A stretch of 64,000 nt of DNA from Gracilariopsis chorda (GCA_003194525.1 NBIV01000011.1:310001-374000); one strand, 5' to 3'; shown: positions 51,577-62,543, numbered from the stretch's first letter. Numbers and translations are program-made. The notes: generated by a model from the sequence alone, not told the origin.

Positions 51577-54500
51577 ATGGCGGCCGTCACGTCGGCCGCG
51601 TCGGCCGCAGTTGCACGCTTTGGCGCATCAATGTCAGACGCCCAATATTTTGAGTCCAGCATGGTCCGCGTCGAGGACATCCGTCGTCAGCTGGATTCTA
51701 AGTCTGTCAAGGACAAGTTAGACGCTATGAAGCGAGTCATCGCTCTCATCTCACTTGGAAAGGATGCCTCAACCTTTTTCCCAGACGTTGTCAAGAACGT
51801 AATTGCCCCGTCCTTAGATGTGAAGAAACTTGTGTACGTGTACTTGGTTCATTACGCTGAGGAAAAGCAAGATCTGGCACTTCTCGCCATAAACACCTTT
51901 CAGAAGGATCTTTCCGATCACAACCAACATATACGTGCCCTCTCCTTGCGAGTCTTGTCCTCAATACGCGTCAAGGTCATATTACAGGTTGTCATACTCG
52001 CTATCGGAAGAGCAGCAAAGGATTCATCTTCATATGTCAGAAAAGCCGCTGCTCATGCCATCAGCAAGGTTTGTGCTCTAGATGTTACTTCCAAGGAGAT
52101 GCTTCTTGATCCCCTCAAAGATCTTCTCAGCGATCTTTCTCCACAGGTGATAGGAAGTGCCGTCGCCGCGTATGAAGAAGTTTGTCCATATGACTGGGAC
52201 CTTATTCACCCACATTACCGTCGTTATTGCAAGAATCTTGGAAGCATGGATCCGTGGGGACATGTAGCAGTAGTTCCATTGCTCTTACGTTATGCTCGTA
52301 CCCATTTCGCCAAACCGAACAGCAAAAATGGACCTCGCAACTCGGATCTGGATTTGCTTCTCACAAGCGTCACCCCGCTGCTCTATTCCATGAACGCGGC
52401 CACAGTTGGCACTGCTATCGCTACTTTTTACCATCTTGGAACTTCTGAAGAGTTTTGTACTTTTGCGATCAAACCCCTCATGCGGCTCGTCGCGCTTCGC
52501 AGCGATGCTAGTCAAGCTGTTGCTCTTAACATAGCGGCAGCAGTGGCCGCGAAGTACCCATCAGTACTCATACCATACGTATCAGAGTTCTATGTTTCTG
52601 CTGCTCACAGCCCAACTGTCAGAAATCTTCGCATTAAGGTTCTCATGCGCATTTGTGCCACAGCGGGCAAGGCAGGAGGTATTGGATCAAAGCCGCATGC
52701 AAGACGGGCTCTTCTTGCGGAACTGCGGGAATACCTTCATCGTCGCGAGAATAATCTAGCAGCCTCTGCTGCACGGGCCATCGGGTGTTTAGCGACAGCA
52801 CATCCAGAATCAACACCTGCGATTGTAAGGGTTTTGTCTTCAGTTGTGAGTTCTACAAGCAACTCTGCTGTTGTCACTGAATCGATTGGCGTGTTGCGTC
52901 GACTGTTGCAACGTCATCCTAGCGCTCAGGCCAAAGCGTTGCCGCAGCTTATTGCTATGCTACTTGCAGATAACAAGAAGAAAACCAAGGAATCCATGAA
53001 GGAACCAGCAGCACGGGCAAGCATAATATGGCTCATTGCGGAGTTTTATGAGAAAGTGCCAACAGTTGCAGCTGAGGCGTTGCGGCTGCTCGCTCGAGGA
53101 TTTGCCGATGAAGCGGCGGAAGTCAAGCTACAAATCTTGAATCTTGCAGCTAAGATTGTCACATCAGCAGAGTTTATTGAAGAAACTGCCCACAAAGGAC
53201 AAACTGTTGTTCCTATCAAGAAGAGTCGTCAACTTTTGGTGTATGTGTTAGCTTGTGCCCGTTATGATCGAGATTATGATGTGAGAGATAAGGCAAGAAT
53301 GCTGAACTACATTTTCTTCTCTGAAAAGGGTAAGGTGTTGAGAAGACATGTATGCTTATCGCTCTTGGCCAAGAAGCCAATCTCATCTGCAGCAGACGAT
53401 GGTGATGTAGCTAACCTGGTCGAGGAAGATCTTGAACCAGATATGGTGATAGGCTCCCTAGCGCATGTTCTCAGAGGCAGGCGACTAGCTGGATTTCGCC
53501 CATTGGAGCCTTGGGCATCAAGGGACTCTGACGCATCGCTTCGGGAGCAGACAAGTGCTGATAGTGGGAATTCTGCATCGCTTCGTGACTACGTAGGGGT
53601 TAGCAGCACCGATTATCAGGGTTACGTATCGCCAACCATCACGGCAATATCAAGTGAGACTTGGAGGCCGTCTGCCACATCTTCTTCTCAAATGATAGGA
53701 AACAACGTTTCGCCGATGTCTGGAGTCGGAGCACAAGGCACAGCACTCTCCCTGCCCCACAATCAGTTATACCAGAATACCAGCACGGGCAGAACAGTGA
53801 ATATGGACCCTGAAAGATTTTACGACGAAGAATCCGAGGACTCGTCGTGTGACGATGATGATGATGAGTCCTACGACTCGAGTTGTGAAGGTGAGGAAGA
53901 GGTGGACGGTGGAGATGAAGAAACCACTAATCCTGTTGTCCGTAGAAGTGGAAAATCGGGTTCTCAAGACGCAGCAAGCTCACCAAGGCACATGAAAAAA
54001 TCAGCTTTGTTGATTGACACGGATGAAGTTGAACCGGATGCTCTAGAGAGAGGTAAGGGGAAGCCTTTGCTCCACGTCTCGAATGAATATGATTTGGATG
54101 AACTTCTTGGAGAGCTCACATTTTCAACCAATACATCAGAGAACAAAAGTTCCCAAAGTCCAACACTGGGTGGTATGGGAGGCTCCCCATCTGTTATGCA
54201 ACAGAGAACAGAATTTCAGAGGGTGATGGAATCTTGGAATGCATGTGGGTTACAAGTAGATGCTGCATACGTTAGAAAAGTGTCAACGGAAAACACGGAT
54301 GTAACCCCAATTGTCTTACAAGTCTCTAATATTGGAAAGAACGTTGTAACCGGTATTGGATTTCTTTCACAATGTGGAAATCGATTCGAATGCTCGAGAA
54401 CAATTTTGAGGTTGCAGCCTGAGGAAAGCGCAGAAGTTCAAGCTGTCGCTCGCTTTCGAGGTAAAACGTCGGGTGTGCGTTTCGGGCTAACTGTCGAAAA

Positions 54501-54966
54501 CAAAGTGGTGGGTAGTGGGGAGTTTAAGCCATCGACTGGATATGTTATCCGACCGCACCCGAACATTACTCCGCACGGCTTTGCTGAAGCTGAGAAGCAG
54601 CTCAAAGGAATGCTGAGCAGCGAAGCATCGTTCCAGCTTGCAGAGCCGAAGGGGAATGACTGGATTGGACTATCTAAGGAGATCGAGAAGTGTTTGCTTA
54701 ATACATGTTTTATATCACATATCAAGACATCAATTGGCAGTGATTCGGCTGACTCCTCGGAGAAGTTTTCCTCGATGTTCGCTGGATATATGCCTGGTGA
54801 AGGAGCAAATACTTTGGAGAATCCGGTCCTGTTGCGTGTAACTGTTAACTCAAAAAGCGACCATGCGTATTGCACATGTAAGCTCTGGATTGGGTGCGAG
54901 AAGGTGCTTCTGTCTGCTAACCTGTTGCAGCTCTGCAAAGGTTCCTTGAGTTTGAAATATGGATAG
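51577..54966 (+). CDS. AP3B: AP-3 complex subunit beta
   Basis: 1129 residues, one exon. Large subunit of the AP-3 adaptor, which sorts cargo from Golgi/endosomes to lysosome- or vacuole-related organelles. Residues ~25-600 are the adaptin HEAT-repeat trunk: KLDAMKRVIALISLGKDAS, FFPDVVKNV, KKLVYVYLVHYAE and DPWGHV are beta-3-type blocks. Residues ~746-788 are the acidic Ser/Asp/Glu hinge (EESEDSSCDDDDDE) that distinguishes AP-3 beta from AP-1/2 beta. The C-terminal ~250 residues form the ear-like domain with QVSNIGKNVV. Length agrees with human AP3B1 (1094). Starts closer to the repeat tract are not available; the next Met is at residue 19. Confidence 0.95.
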   Translation: MAAVTSAASAAVARFGASMSDAQYFESSMVRVEDIRRQLDSKSVKDKLDAMKRVIALISLGKDASTFFPDVVKNVIAPSLDVKKLVYVYLVHYAEEKQDLALLAINTFQKDLSDHNQHIRALSLRVLSSIRVKVILQVVILAIGRAAKDSSSYVRKAAAHAISKVCALDVTSKEMLLDPLKDLLSDLSPQVIGSAVAAYEEVCPYDWDLIHPHYRRYCKNLGSMDPWGHVAVVPLLLRYARTHFAKPNSKNGPRNSDLDLLLTSVTPLLYSMNAATVGTAIATFYHLGTSEEFCTFAIKPLMRLVALRSDASQAVALNIAAAVAAKYPSVLIPYVSEFYVSAAHSPTVRNLRIKVLMRICATAGKAGGIGSKPHARRALLAELREYLHRRENNLAASAARAIGCLATAHPESTPAIVRVLSSVVSSTSNSAVVTESIGVLRRLLQRHPSAQAKALPQLIAMLLADNKKKTKESMKEPAARASIIWLIAEFYEKVPTVAAEALRLLARGFADEAAEVKLQILNLAAKIVTSAEFIEETAHKGQTVVPIKKSRQLLVYVLACARYDRDYDVRDKARMLNYIFFSEKGKVLRRHVCLSLLAKKPISSAADDGDVANLVEEDLEPDMVIGSLAHVLRGRRLAGFRPLEPWASRDSDASLREQTSADSGNSASLRDYVGVSSTDYQGYVSPTITAISSETWRPSATSSSQMIGNNVSPMSGVGAQGTALSLPHNQLYQNTSTGRTVNMDPERFYDEESEDSSCDDDDDESYDSSCEGEEEVDGGDEETTNPVVRRSGKSGSQDAASSPRHMKKSALLIDTDEVEPDALERGKGKPLLHVSNEYDLDELLGELTFSTNTSENKSSQSPTLGGMGGSPSVMQQRTEFQRVMESWNACGLQVDAAYVRKVSTENTDVTPIVLQVSNIGKNVVTGIGFLSQCGNRFECSRTILRLQPEESAEVQAVARFRGKTSGVRFGLTVENKVVGSGEFKPSTGYVIRPHPNITPHGFAEAEKQLKGMLSSEASFQLAEPKGNDWIGLSKEIEKCLLNTCFISHIKTSIGSDSADSSEKFSSMFAGYMPGEGANTLENPVLLRVTVNSKSDHAYCTCKLWIGCEKVLLSANLLQLCKGSLSLKYG

Positions 54967-55857
54967 TACCGTCAATTTAAGGGCTAAGCAGGAGCACGAA
55001 GGGTATCCCTATAGCCTTACCCTTTACTCTTTAAGCCTTTTTCAGCGGTAGAAAGCTAGCCGTCTAATCCTTCGTGAACCTTTACTCCAAATAACAAACA
55101 GATTCTTGAGGAACCGCAGATTGCTATGCACGGTAGGAGGCTCTTCAGTCACTGACCAACAAGGTTCTTTGAAGATTCACCCTCTTTTCCTTTCGTCACT
55201 TCGTATGTCCTCAATTATTTCTTCTTCAACAGCCTCAAGAAAATATGTTCATAAGCGCAAGAACATGTTGATCGCATCACAGCGTTCTTACCATGGAGAC
55301 GAGCTTTTAACTCTGGACAGACACTGGGCGGAGCAAAGGCTCAGCGATTTTACACGCTTTTATTAGCCCGGTTAAAGTTCTTGCTGTCGGCATCATAAAC
55401 AATTATTGGTTATCAGCGCGCAGTATGAGCACCCGGAGCAGGCGAGATGCTCCTCTTGGGCGCTTTTGTGAAAGACTTTGGGTGGGAGCGTAAAGTCTTT
55501 TTTTTGCCGTGACGGGAGAATCGCGAGAATGCTAGTGGCGTGGCTAGGTAATTGCTGTCAAGGAGAGGGTCTCGAATAAGGCTTACGTTCAGCACATGCA
55601 AAAGAAGCCAAGAACGTGCACCTCAGAACATCCGAAGTGGCGTTTGCGTGGCTCGGAATGCAACAGCCTCATACAAGGAAATCAAGTTGTAGTGTGGCAG
55701 TGCAGATAAACCTTGTCAGCCAAGGCCAGAGACGGTGTGTGTGCGTGTGTTTATATGGGCCCAGTCCCTAATTCCAACACAGCGGTGTCTAGAGGCTGAT
55801 ATAGGCAAAACCCTTCTCTTTCTACAGATACCGGCAGCTTGTCTGGCCATGTTCTAA
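54967..55857. other. 3' flank of AP-3 beta; no gene seen
   Basis: Includes a TATCCCTATAGCCTTACCC motif at about 55003 that recurs near 63.88 kb, and a GTGTGTGTGCGTGTG run near 55736. No domain or RNA recognised. Confidence 0.4.
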
Positions 55858-56202
55858 CTATTGATTGGATATTAAGACCTTGCCTTTCTCGAAATGGGGG
55901 CTGCTCTTTCGTCGTGATGCCGCTCTATGGCGACATCGTAGAACTAGTTCATCAAAACTATTTTCTATACAGGTATTGAGTTCGCATTCGAGCGGAGGCC
56001 AATGTTTCTCTCTGTGGAAATACGTAGATACCGGATGCAAGGTCGGAACATGGCCGATGAACATTTGCGCCTTAGTTGCGTGAGCTTTCAGACATTCGGG
56101 TCTCCCCGCAGAAGTCTTGTACCATTCTACTAAGTCTTGGAATACCAGTTGGTGAGCGTAACACGGCTGCTGCAGGGTGGGAGCAAGCAACAGCCATCAA
56201 CA
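55858..56202 (-). mobile_element. LINE-like ORF2 C-terminal fragment (minus copy)
   Basis: The minus-strand frame 56190-55858 contains GHVPTLHPVST, a C-x-H/D-x-C-like cluster (LECELNTC, ELVLRCRHR) and AASRR. It matches the plus-strand fragment at 56.4-56.66 kb and the window-start fragment. The adjoining 56092-56202 belongs to the interspersed family seen at 37.8 and 60.7 kb, so that family may be part of the same element. Confidence 0.5.
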
Positions 56203-56399
56203 ATATTTTGAGTCGAAAGTTAAGACTGGTGTAATGGGGTAGAGAGAACCGACGAACTTGCAAAGAAGAGCCTTGGTCTCCCCTTAGCGCAGCAGCTCCG
56301 GAAAGAGATGACTTCCTTTAAGTGAAACAGAGAACCCGCGTCCGTCTTACTAGCACAGAGCCAGTAAGCGAAGTCCCAGAGCCACTATCAAAGGTATTG

Positions 56400-56660
56400 A
56401 CTCTAAGGAGGGCGCATACAGCCCTGTCGCAGATAATTACAGGTCACGTTCCGACGCTACATCCAGTCTCCACTTTTCTCAACAACAGGAAATGTTTCTG
56501 CCGGCCCGGATGTGGGCTCAACATACTTAATAATGTAGACCATTTCGTTCTTAGATGCCGCCGAAGAGCGGCATCCCGGCGTCGAGAGCTCCCGCCTCTC
56601 CGAGAGAGGCAGGGCTCTGACGCCGAATCAATAGTAAGGACATGGCCAGAAAAGCTGTTG
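56400..56660 (+). mobile_element. LINE-like ORF2 C-terminal fragment (plus copy)
   Basis: Contains ITGHVPTLHPVSTFL, CFCRPGCGLN, VDHFVLRC and AASRRR. The pattern TGH......L, CxC...C, H.LL.C, ...RR is that of the zinc-binding tail after the RT of many non-LTR retrotransposons. Together with 55858-56100 it forms an inverted pair around ~300 bp of spacer. Class assignment is inference. Confidence 0.5.
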
Positions 56661-57085
56661 GTTTATCTAGAGAGGGAGGGGTTCTTCTCAATGTAGATCG
56701 CTAACCCTACCGTAGTCTCGGAATTAGAGACGCGAGCTCATATAAACACACACACGCACACACATGCATTGGGAAATGTGTTGCAGGTGGCGAATTTGCC
56801 GGTGTTGAGACGTTTGTAGGTCTTGGGCAAGGCGTTTCGAGTCAGTAGCAAATCTGTTCGTTCCTACCCACCCGCAGCACATTCATACTGCCACTTCAGA
56901 TAGACCTCGCGAAACGCTCCTAGCTCTGTGGTATAAGAACAGACCTCTATCCCGGCCACGACTAATCCAGCTTGAGGCTGCGAATTTCCATTCTACCATA
57001 TGGCGTAACTTCCTCCCCCAACTTCGTTCACTTCGAGCATGTGGACCTGAAGTTTATGCCAACTTCAAAAGGAGGAAACAATTCC
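56661..57085. other. Spacer with a CA-rich microsatellite
   Basis: A short (CA)n-type run interrupted by CG and TG lies near 56747-56765. No gene recognised. Confidence 0.5.
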
Positions 57086-57306
57086 GCCCCGGGATGTCAT
57101 TAAGCTTGTCCAGGAGAAATGGGTCGAAGTTGAAGCTACAGTTGCTCACCCCTGGAGCTGCAGCGCCAAGCGTTTTCTGTAATAGTACCGCTCTCAGGGA
57201 TCACGGAAGAGCCAGTGGCCCCCGCTTTGGGCACAATGCATTAATCCGCTTGCCGTGGTGTGCCGACCTTCCTGCTGATGCGAATCAGGAGGAAGCAAAG
57301 TGGATC
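57086..57306 (-). repeat. Interspersed repeat copy (related to 0.23 kb)
   Basis: Matches 226-455 from GGGATGTC to GGATCC, with blocks such as GACCTTCCTGCTGATGCGAA nearly unchanged. It also shares the CACACCACG...GCGGATT core with copies A and B. Confidence 0.6.
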
Positions 57307-58198
57307 CGTACCTGGGTCTGTCTCGAGAACTTGGCCTTTACAGAAGATACCAGCTTCCTAGAAAGCTAGGACGCCTAAGTCGGAATAAGCTTCGTCCACG
57401 CACGAGCAACAACAACAAGCAACAACTACGGTCATACTTGAGTAAACGTTTACCGTGGTAAATGACTGAAGGGTGACAAGGCTAGCCTTTAACTCCTTGT
57501 CATTTCTTTCCGAATTCGACCACTGTTCAACGAGTACACACGCAGCCCGTAAGGTGTCTGACTCCGAGTAGCGAAATGGGTTCGGGCGCAGGTCTCCCAC
57601 AGAGACCAAGGGCCATGGACTTCAGGGTTAGCAGTCTACAGTCAAAACCGAACATCGACGCAAAATACACGGATAAGTAAACCTTTTCCTCTACGAGTCT
57701 CCGTTATCCACATCGTCATTCTGGGCCAGCAGAAATAACTGTTTTAGCTGCTCTCAGAGCGATTCACCACTCCCAATCGACAATGCATCCCTGTCCTTGT
57801 ATATCGTACTCGAGTTATCCGCGTTTCCAAAGCACATCAATACATCGATACGTGTAGGTTGGCCTATACTCCAGTTTTGATTGCACGTGTTTGAAAACGT
57901 AACACCATGTCAAAGCGGTCATACTGTATCTACTTCATGATTGCTGCTTGTGAAAAGAGTGCAGTATCTTATCGATACGGATTCCTAAGAACCACAACAA
58001 GTCTTTTTGGAGGGTCAGCAAACCAGAGACCGATGCAGACCTGTCGTGCCTTAGGTCCAACAAACTCAGCTCTCGAGTTTCCCCTCGCCAACTGTGCCTT
58101 CACTTCTTTGGCTCTGATAATAAAAGCCCAATGATTCTGTCATTCTCATATACAAGCACATTGTCTGCCGCGGTCATAGTACAGATAACATAAACACA
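57307..58198. other. Upstream region of the receptor-like gene
   Basis: No gene recognised; short open frames only. The immediate upstream ~60 bp should contain the promoter of the gene starting at 58199. Confidence 0.4.
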
Positions 58199-60152
58199 AT
58201 GCGAGGAGAAAGAAAATACCTGAACCACGTGAAGCCCCCGCATCTTCGTATTATAGCTTGTGTGTATTTCAGTACCTTGTTTCTATATTGTACCGCTAAT
58301 GAAATCGACGATCGATGCGAACACTACAACCCTGAAGCCAGACTCCGTGAAGCCGGAAAATTAGGAAACTGTCTGAGTGCTCTTAGTGACCCACAGTTCC
58401 GGGAGAAGTTTGAAGTATGTAAGAAAAGGATTTGTTTCATATACATGTACGACCCAACATTTGTGAGATTTGACCAAAAGCACTTCGAGAGTGCAGAGAA
58501 TGAGAAGAGAATGCAGCTTCCCTTCCGATGCAAGTCGTGGCAAAATTGGCACAGGTCGCTGGATGGGATTGCCATTGAACTGATCGAAGAGACGAGCGCT
58601 AGGGACGATTACTGCGTGTGGGCTGGACCGTCTGACTCTTGCACGTGGAACGCCATGGTGGACTACACGGCTGTAGCTGCGAGGCGTGGGTATCAATTCG
58701 CAATCGTGGGCCCGTTGCTAGAGTTTCCACATAGGAAATGCGAACATTTTGCGAGTGGTTCGTGGTTGGATAACACTATGGTCATCATTGGAAAACCCGA
58801 GAACATGGCAAGAAGCCCTTTTGGACAACTTACGGAACCATTTACGAACGGGGCGTGGATTGTTGTTGGAGTGACAGTGGGGATGTTTATAGCTATGTGT
58901 CTGCTAATTGTATGGCGGTTCCATGTGCTTCAAGGCAAGTCGTTGGTGACGGCGTACTTCATTTTTATGGGTGACAGAGCGGCAGCTCTGGCTGCAGGAA
59001 AGCAGATCGATGAGAATGATCTTCGAAGGGCGGGAAGTATGTTATCGCGGAAGTGCACACAAGATGCGATGAGGTCAAATGATTTGGAGGCAGCAAAATC
59101 TACACGCAGTGATGACAGCGAGGAAAGCGAATCAGCGCAGATGGATAACAAACTGGATCACGTGGTGGGCAACAGCATCGACGAAGAAAGTTGTATCGAT
59201 GACTCGTTTCTTACCAAGTTCAGTCTGGCTACGTCGTTGTTTCGAATATCGCTAATTGCGTTCATTGCGATGTTCTCCCTGTTTTACGAGGTAGCAGTGG
59301 TGAATTTTCTGTTCCAGCAACAACGCATTGAGATCCCGAAGAGCATTGGCCAGCTATCTACATTAGAACTAAGACAATACTGTGTGTTGAAAGATACAGG
59401 CTTAGAGAACATCTGGAACAATACTGGTAAGTCCTACTGCTTTTTAACACTGTGTAGAGTCGTGTTGAGAGTGACTGACAAGCACATCGGTACTTCACAC
59501 AGTGAATCCCAATGGAATCAAGTTCGACGGATCAGATGAGAAAGAAATTCCGTGGAAGAGATGTGTACACGCACAAGAATGTCTAGATTGGGTCCTAGAT
59601 GATGACAACCCAGTTCAGTTCTTTGTTTCGTACGAGATGGAAGGAAGATACCTTATGCATTCAAGAACAAATTGCGGTACGTTACCTGACGTTCTACTTC
59701 TTTGCTTCAAAGTGACATGGATTGCAGCACTTGGGGTTGGAGAACTAACATGCCATTTTGTTTTGTTACAGAGGCTGTAGCGATTTACGAAACGAGAGAA
59801 ACCCTTCATCAATTTAACAGTGGGTGGTTATTCAACGAACGAGTTCCTAGAAAACGACGGAGGGAACTGGGTCGCGAGTTAGTGACCTTAAAGGTGAACG
59901 GGCGGGTATGTATCATTGATATTCTTTTGCAACTGATGCCTCCACTGTGAACAGGAGACTGACCTGTGATTTGTTTCTTTGTGTTGTTCACTGCAGTTGA
60001 CTCAATTGCTTAACAGTCTTGGACCGCGTTGTAAGCCGGAAGTTACTTCAAGCATTAACTTTCCTGTTCTTTTGGTGCCAATATTATTTCTTGTGGTTCC
60101 ATCCATGACGTGTTCTGCAGTAGTGGCCATGTGTTGGAGAAGAAGGAAATAA
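58199..60152 (+). CDS. Ionotropic glutamate receptor-like membrane protein (four exons)
   Basis: Exons 58199-59426, 59503-59676, 59772-59905 and 59997-60152 join in phase to 563 codons plus stop. Topology: signal-like hydrophobic stretch (~16-32); a Cys-rich extracellular S1-like half; helix ~218-241 (GAWIVVGVTVGMFIAMCLLIVW) preceded by FGQLTEPF; an intracellular-type loop ~242-344 with an acidic Ser/Asp/Glu run; helix ~345-370 (LIAFIAMFSLFYEVAVVNFLF); a second extracellular S2-like half; and a last helix ~532-559 (FPVLLVPILFLVVPSM). S1-M1-loop-M3-S2-M4 with P-F-T/N before M1 is the iGluR plan. There is no clear SYTANLAAF motif or pore loop, so ligand and channel activity are uncertain. A receptor or transporter-like protein of the same fold remains possible. 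Confidence 0.55.
59427..59502 (+). other. Intron 1 of the receptor-like gene (76 nt)
   Basis: GTAAGT...CACAG, phase 1. CTGAC at 59475-59479 lies 24 nt before the acceptor. Confidence 0.8.
59677..59771 (+). other. Intron 2 of the receptor-like gene (95 nt)
   Basis: GTACGT...TTACAG, phase 1. CTAAC at 59745-59749 is followed by a T-rich tract. Confidence 0.82.
59906..59996 (+). other. Intron 3 of the receptor-like gene (91 nt)
   Basis: GTATGT...CTGCAG, phase 0. CTGAC at 59959-59963 and a pyrimidine tract precede the acceptor. Its removal brings in exon 4 with the final membrane helix. Confidence 0.82.
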
Positions 60153-60700
60153 CTCAGAAATCACCGCAGCATTTCTTCTCGGTAGTCTCATCATATGTTT
60201 CGTTAGCGAGCTCATTCATTTGTACGTTAGCTTACTGTTTGTGCCGACCAGTTGTGGTACACATAGGTAAAGGTGATGGGCTATGCTGCCCGATTAAACC
60301 GTGTCCTCTTGTGTCATTAAACTCGCCCAGGCGATCGGCGGACTGGTCGCCTTCGTCGACACGGGATGTCTCTAAAAGCGACCAGGCAGTCGGCAGACCG
60401 ACGGCCCCAAGCGACCTGGGTGGCACTGTCCAGAAAAGCCCCCCGCTAAGCTGTGCGAAACGGTAGGCACGACGCACGCGCTTCCCGGAAGATCTTGCCA
60501 GCCTTCCCTGAATTTACCCGGAAGGGTCAGGAGTTTCCTACGGAAACTGAGGCGGCAGTCTTACCTCACGCAGCATCTCAGCATCGCGTAGATAATGGAA
60601 GAAAACACGCCCGCCCGTACAAGGATCTGAATGGTTTTACAGGGTTTTTACGGAACTTGCGCCAGGACTGAAGAAAATCACGTATGTTAGGTCGGTTCAA
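60153..60700. other. 3' flank of the receptor-like gene
   Basis: Polyadenylation region followed by sequence with no recognisable gene. GCCCAGGCGATCGGCGGACTGG and GACCAGGCAGTCGGCAGACCG at 60.33-60.40 kb are short similar blocks. Confidence 0.35.
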
Positions 60701-60994
60701 CTACCCGAAATCGCCAGGGTAAGGAGGAACGGGTGGGTAGAACGTCGTTAGTGCTTCTAGACGACGAAAACGAGGCACATTGGAATCCGCCTTGTCGTGG
60801 TGTGCCCCTTAGCTGACGTCCTCTGGTGGAAAGGGAAGGAATGGAAAAGGCTAGCCGCGTCAGAACGAAATGGATCCGATCTCGGGTCTTCCCGTAGAAG
60901 CTTGGTACTGATCTTTCCATGTTCCGAGATAGTAGCTAGTGAGCGCAACACGGCTGCTGCAAGGTGAGAGCAAGCAGCAGTCATCGGCTACATT
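60701..60994 (-). repeat. Interspersed repeat family, copy B
   Basis: Inverse-orientation counterpart of 37846-38152, with the same ends and order of blocks. Identity is roughly three-quarters by eye, with small gaps. Confidence 0.75.
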
Positions 60995-62158
60995 TCGGGG
61001 ACATGAATAGAGATTGGTACTACGGGACAGAGTAAATCTTTCTTTCCGAGGAGCTTTGCGTACATAGAGTTTAGCATGCTAGACGAAGAAAAGCTCCCCT
61101 GTAGAGTTAGATTCTACCACAACGCCGGAATCAGGTAATGTGTGCCCATAAAAAAGAAAGGGTCCTCTTGAATTGGTGGATGGAGAACGTATTTTTTTGC
61201 GCTTTTTAGCTGCAATTGGAGCTCCAACTCGCTAAGCTACTACAGTTATGAAGCGGTTCTCATTACTACTTGATCGGACTCTTATTAGGAGCAGTTGGTT
61301 TGGACATTCCCCAGAAGCGTTCCTTTTCACGATTTAGTCCTGGACAAAGAGGGGTCTTTGTGGAGATGCCGAGGGGGGGGAGGGGGGGTGGAGCAAACTG
61401 TTACCGTTGCACTGGGGGCAATATAAAGTTGTCGCTGGCTTGGATATCAGTGCTATTACCCTTGAATGGCACTTTTGCTTTGGGCAAGTAATGCTAATGC
61501 AAGCAGAATCCTCGTTTTGTGGGTCAAGAACTAGTTTAAAATGCAATGAGTTAATTCTGCGCGCTGTGAGTACCGAAGTTCCCAACAACTACAAAGTATT
61601 TAAGGTTGCATCGTTGAAAAGCTTCTAAATGCGCGATTGGTGCCGCTTTAGCCGACGCTTAAGTAGAGACTTCCTAGATCCTTAGGCTCAAACTTGTGAA
61701 CGTAGGGGGGCGGCAGGCGTATACAGACACATATCTTAACTTCTGTCACTGCAACAAGACCGATTATTACTGCTTATCTCTGCCTCCTTTGTGTAGCAGT
61801 CGTGTCATGCGCACTGGGTACTGCCGCGCAATGGAACCAGCCAGCTCAGCTTTGAAGCTCCGTGGGGAGGACTGATATCCGACCCATTTTGCTGTTGGAG
61901 CGTTTCGCCTCTTCCTCGGCAGTTATGTTGCCCGGAGAGAACGACAAAGCAACAAGAAGGCGGAATGCGTTAGAAAACTGGACCACTCGAGCACTGGCCC
62001 CGCATGCACCTTTTCTGACGATTGCGAGGCGAAGGGGTATGACGGTACTCCAGCATTCTAAGGGTACGAAGGGCAACCGTTGAGCCATACGCCCACTCGG
62101 ACACAATTCTTGTCTGGCTGAGCTATCGAAGGAGGGTCACGAAAATTCTAAGAAGCTG
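60995..62158. other. Non-coding stretch
   Basis: A G-run (61373-61390, two blocks of eight or seven G) is the only striking feature. No domain in the short open frames on either strand. Confidence 0.4.
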
Positions 62159-62543
62159 AGGAAGGATCAACCATTCGCGAGAGAAACTAATTTCGACCAA
62201 TGCAGCTTGTCCCCAGGGGAGCCCTGCTGGAAAGGCAGGTTCACGTTGCTCTCAGACGGATTTCTCGGAACATTTACCCGATTGGCCATTTTATACGCAG
62301 TTGCGAGGACTCGAAACTATGAAGGTAGAGCTAGAAGGTGCATTGCGAAATCAACAACCCTTGGCCGTGTTCATGTGGTGTCCGCGCCTTTGGACCCAAT
62401 CAAGATGTTTGTCAAATTGGTTCATGATTAAGTCTGTTCTGGAGCTTGTACTAGAAGGAAGCTCCGACATGCAGTACAGTATTATTAAATCCATGTGTCC
62501 AAGCTGGTTTTTGTGCGAGAAAAACTTTATGTCCTCATCATAA
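62159..62543 (+). pseudogene. Coding-like remnant, weakly resembling a glycine-betaine-binding (OpuAC) tail
   Basis: One plus frame is open for 128 codons between a TGA and a TAA, with its only early ATG at 62319. Around 62.30-62.40 kb it reads ETMKVELEGALRNQQPLAV then FMWCPRLW. This is like the M..EL..A...k.PivV.lW.PhW block of substrate-binding proteins for glycine betaine. Sequence on either side does not continue the family, and no full gene can be assembled. If real, it is a broken or transferred fragment; chance similarity is a serious alternative. Confidence 0.2.
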
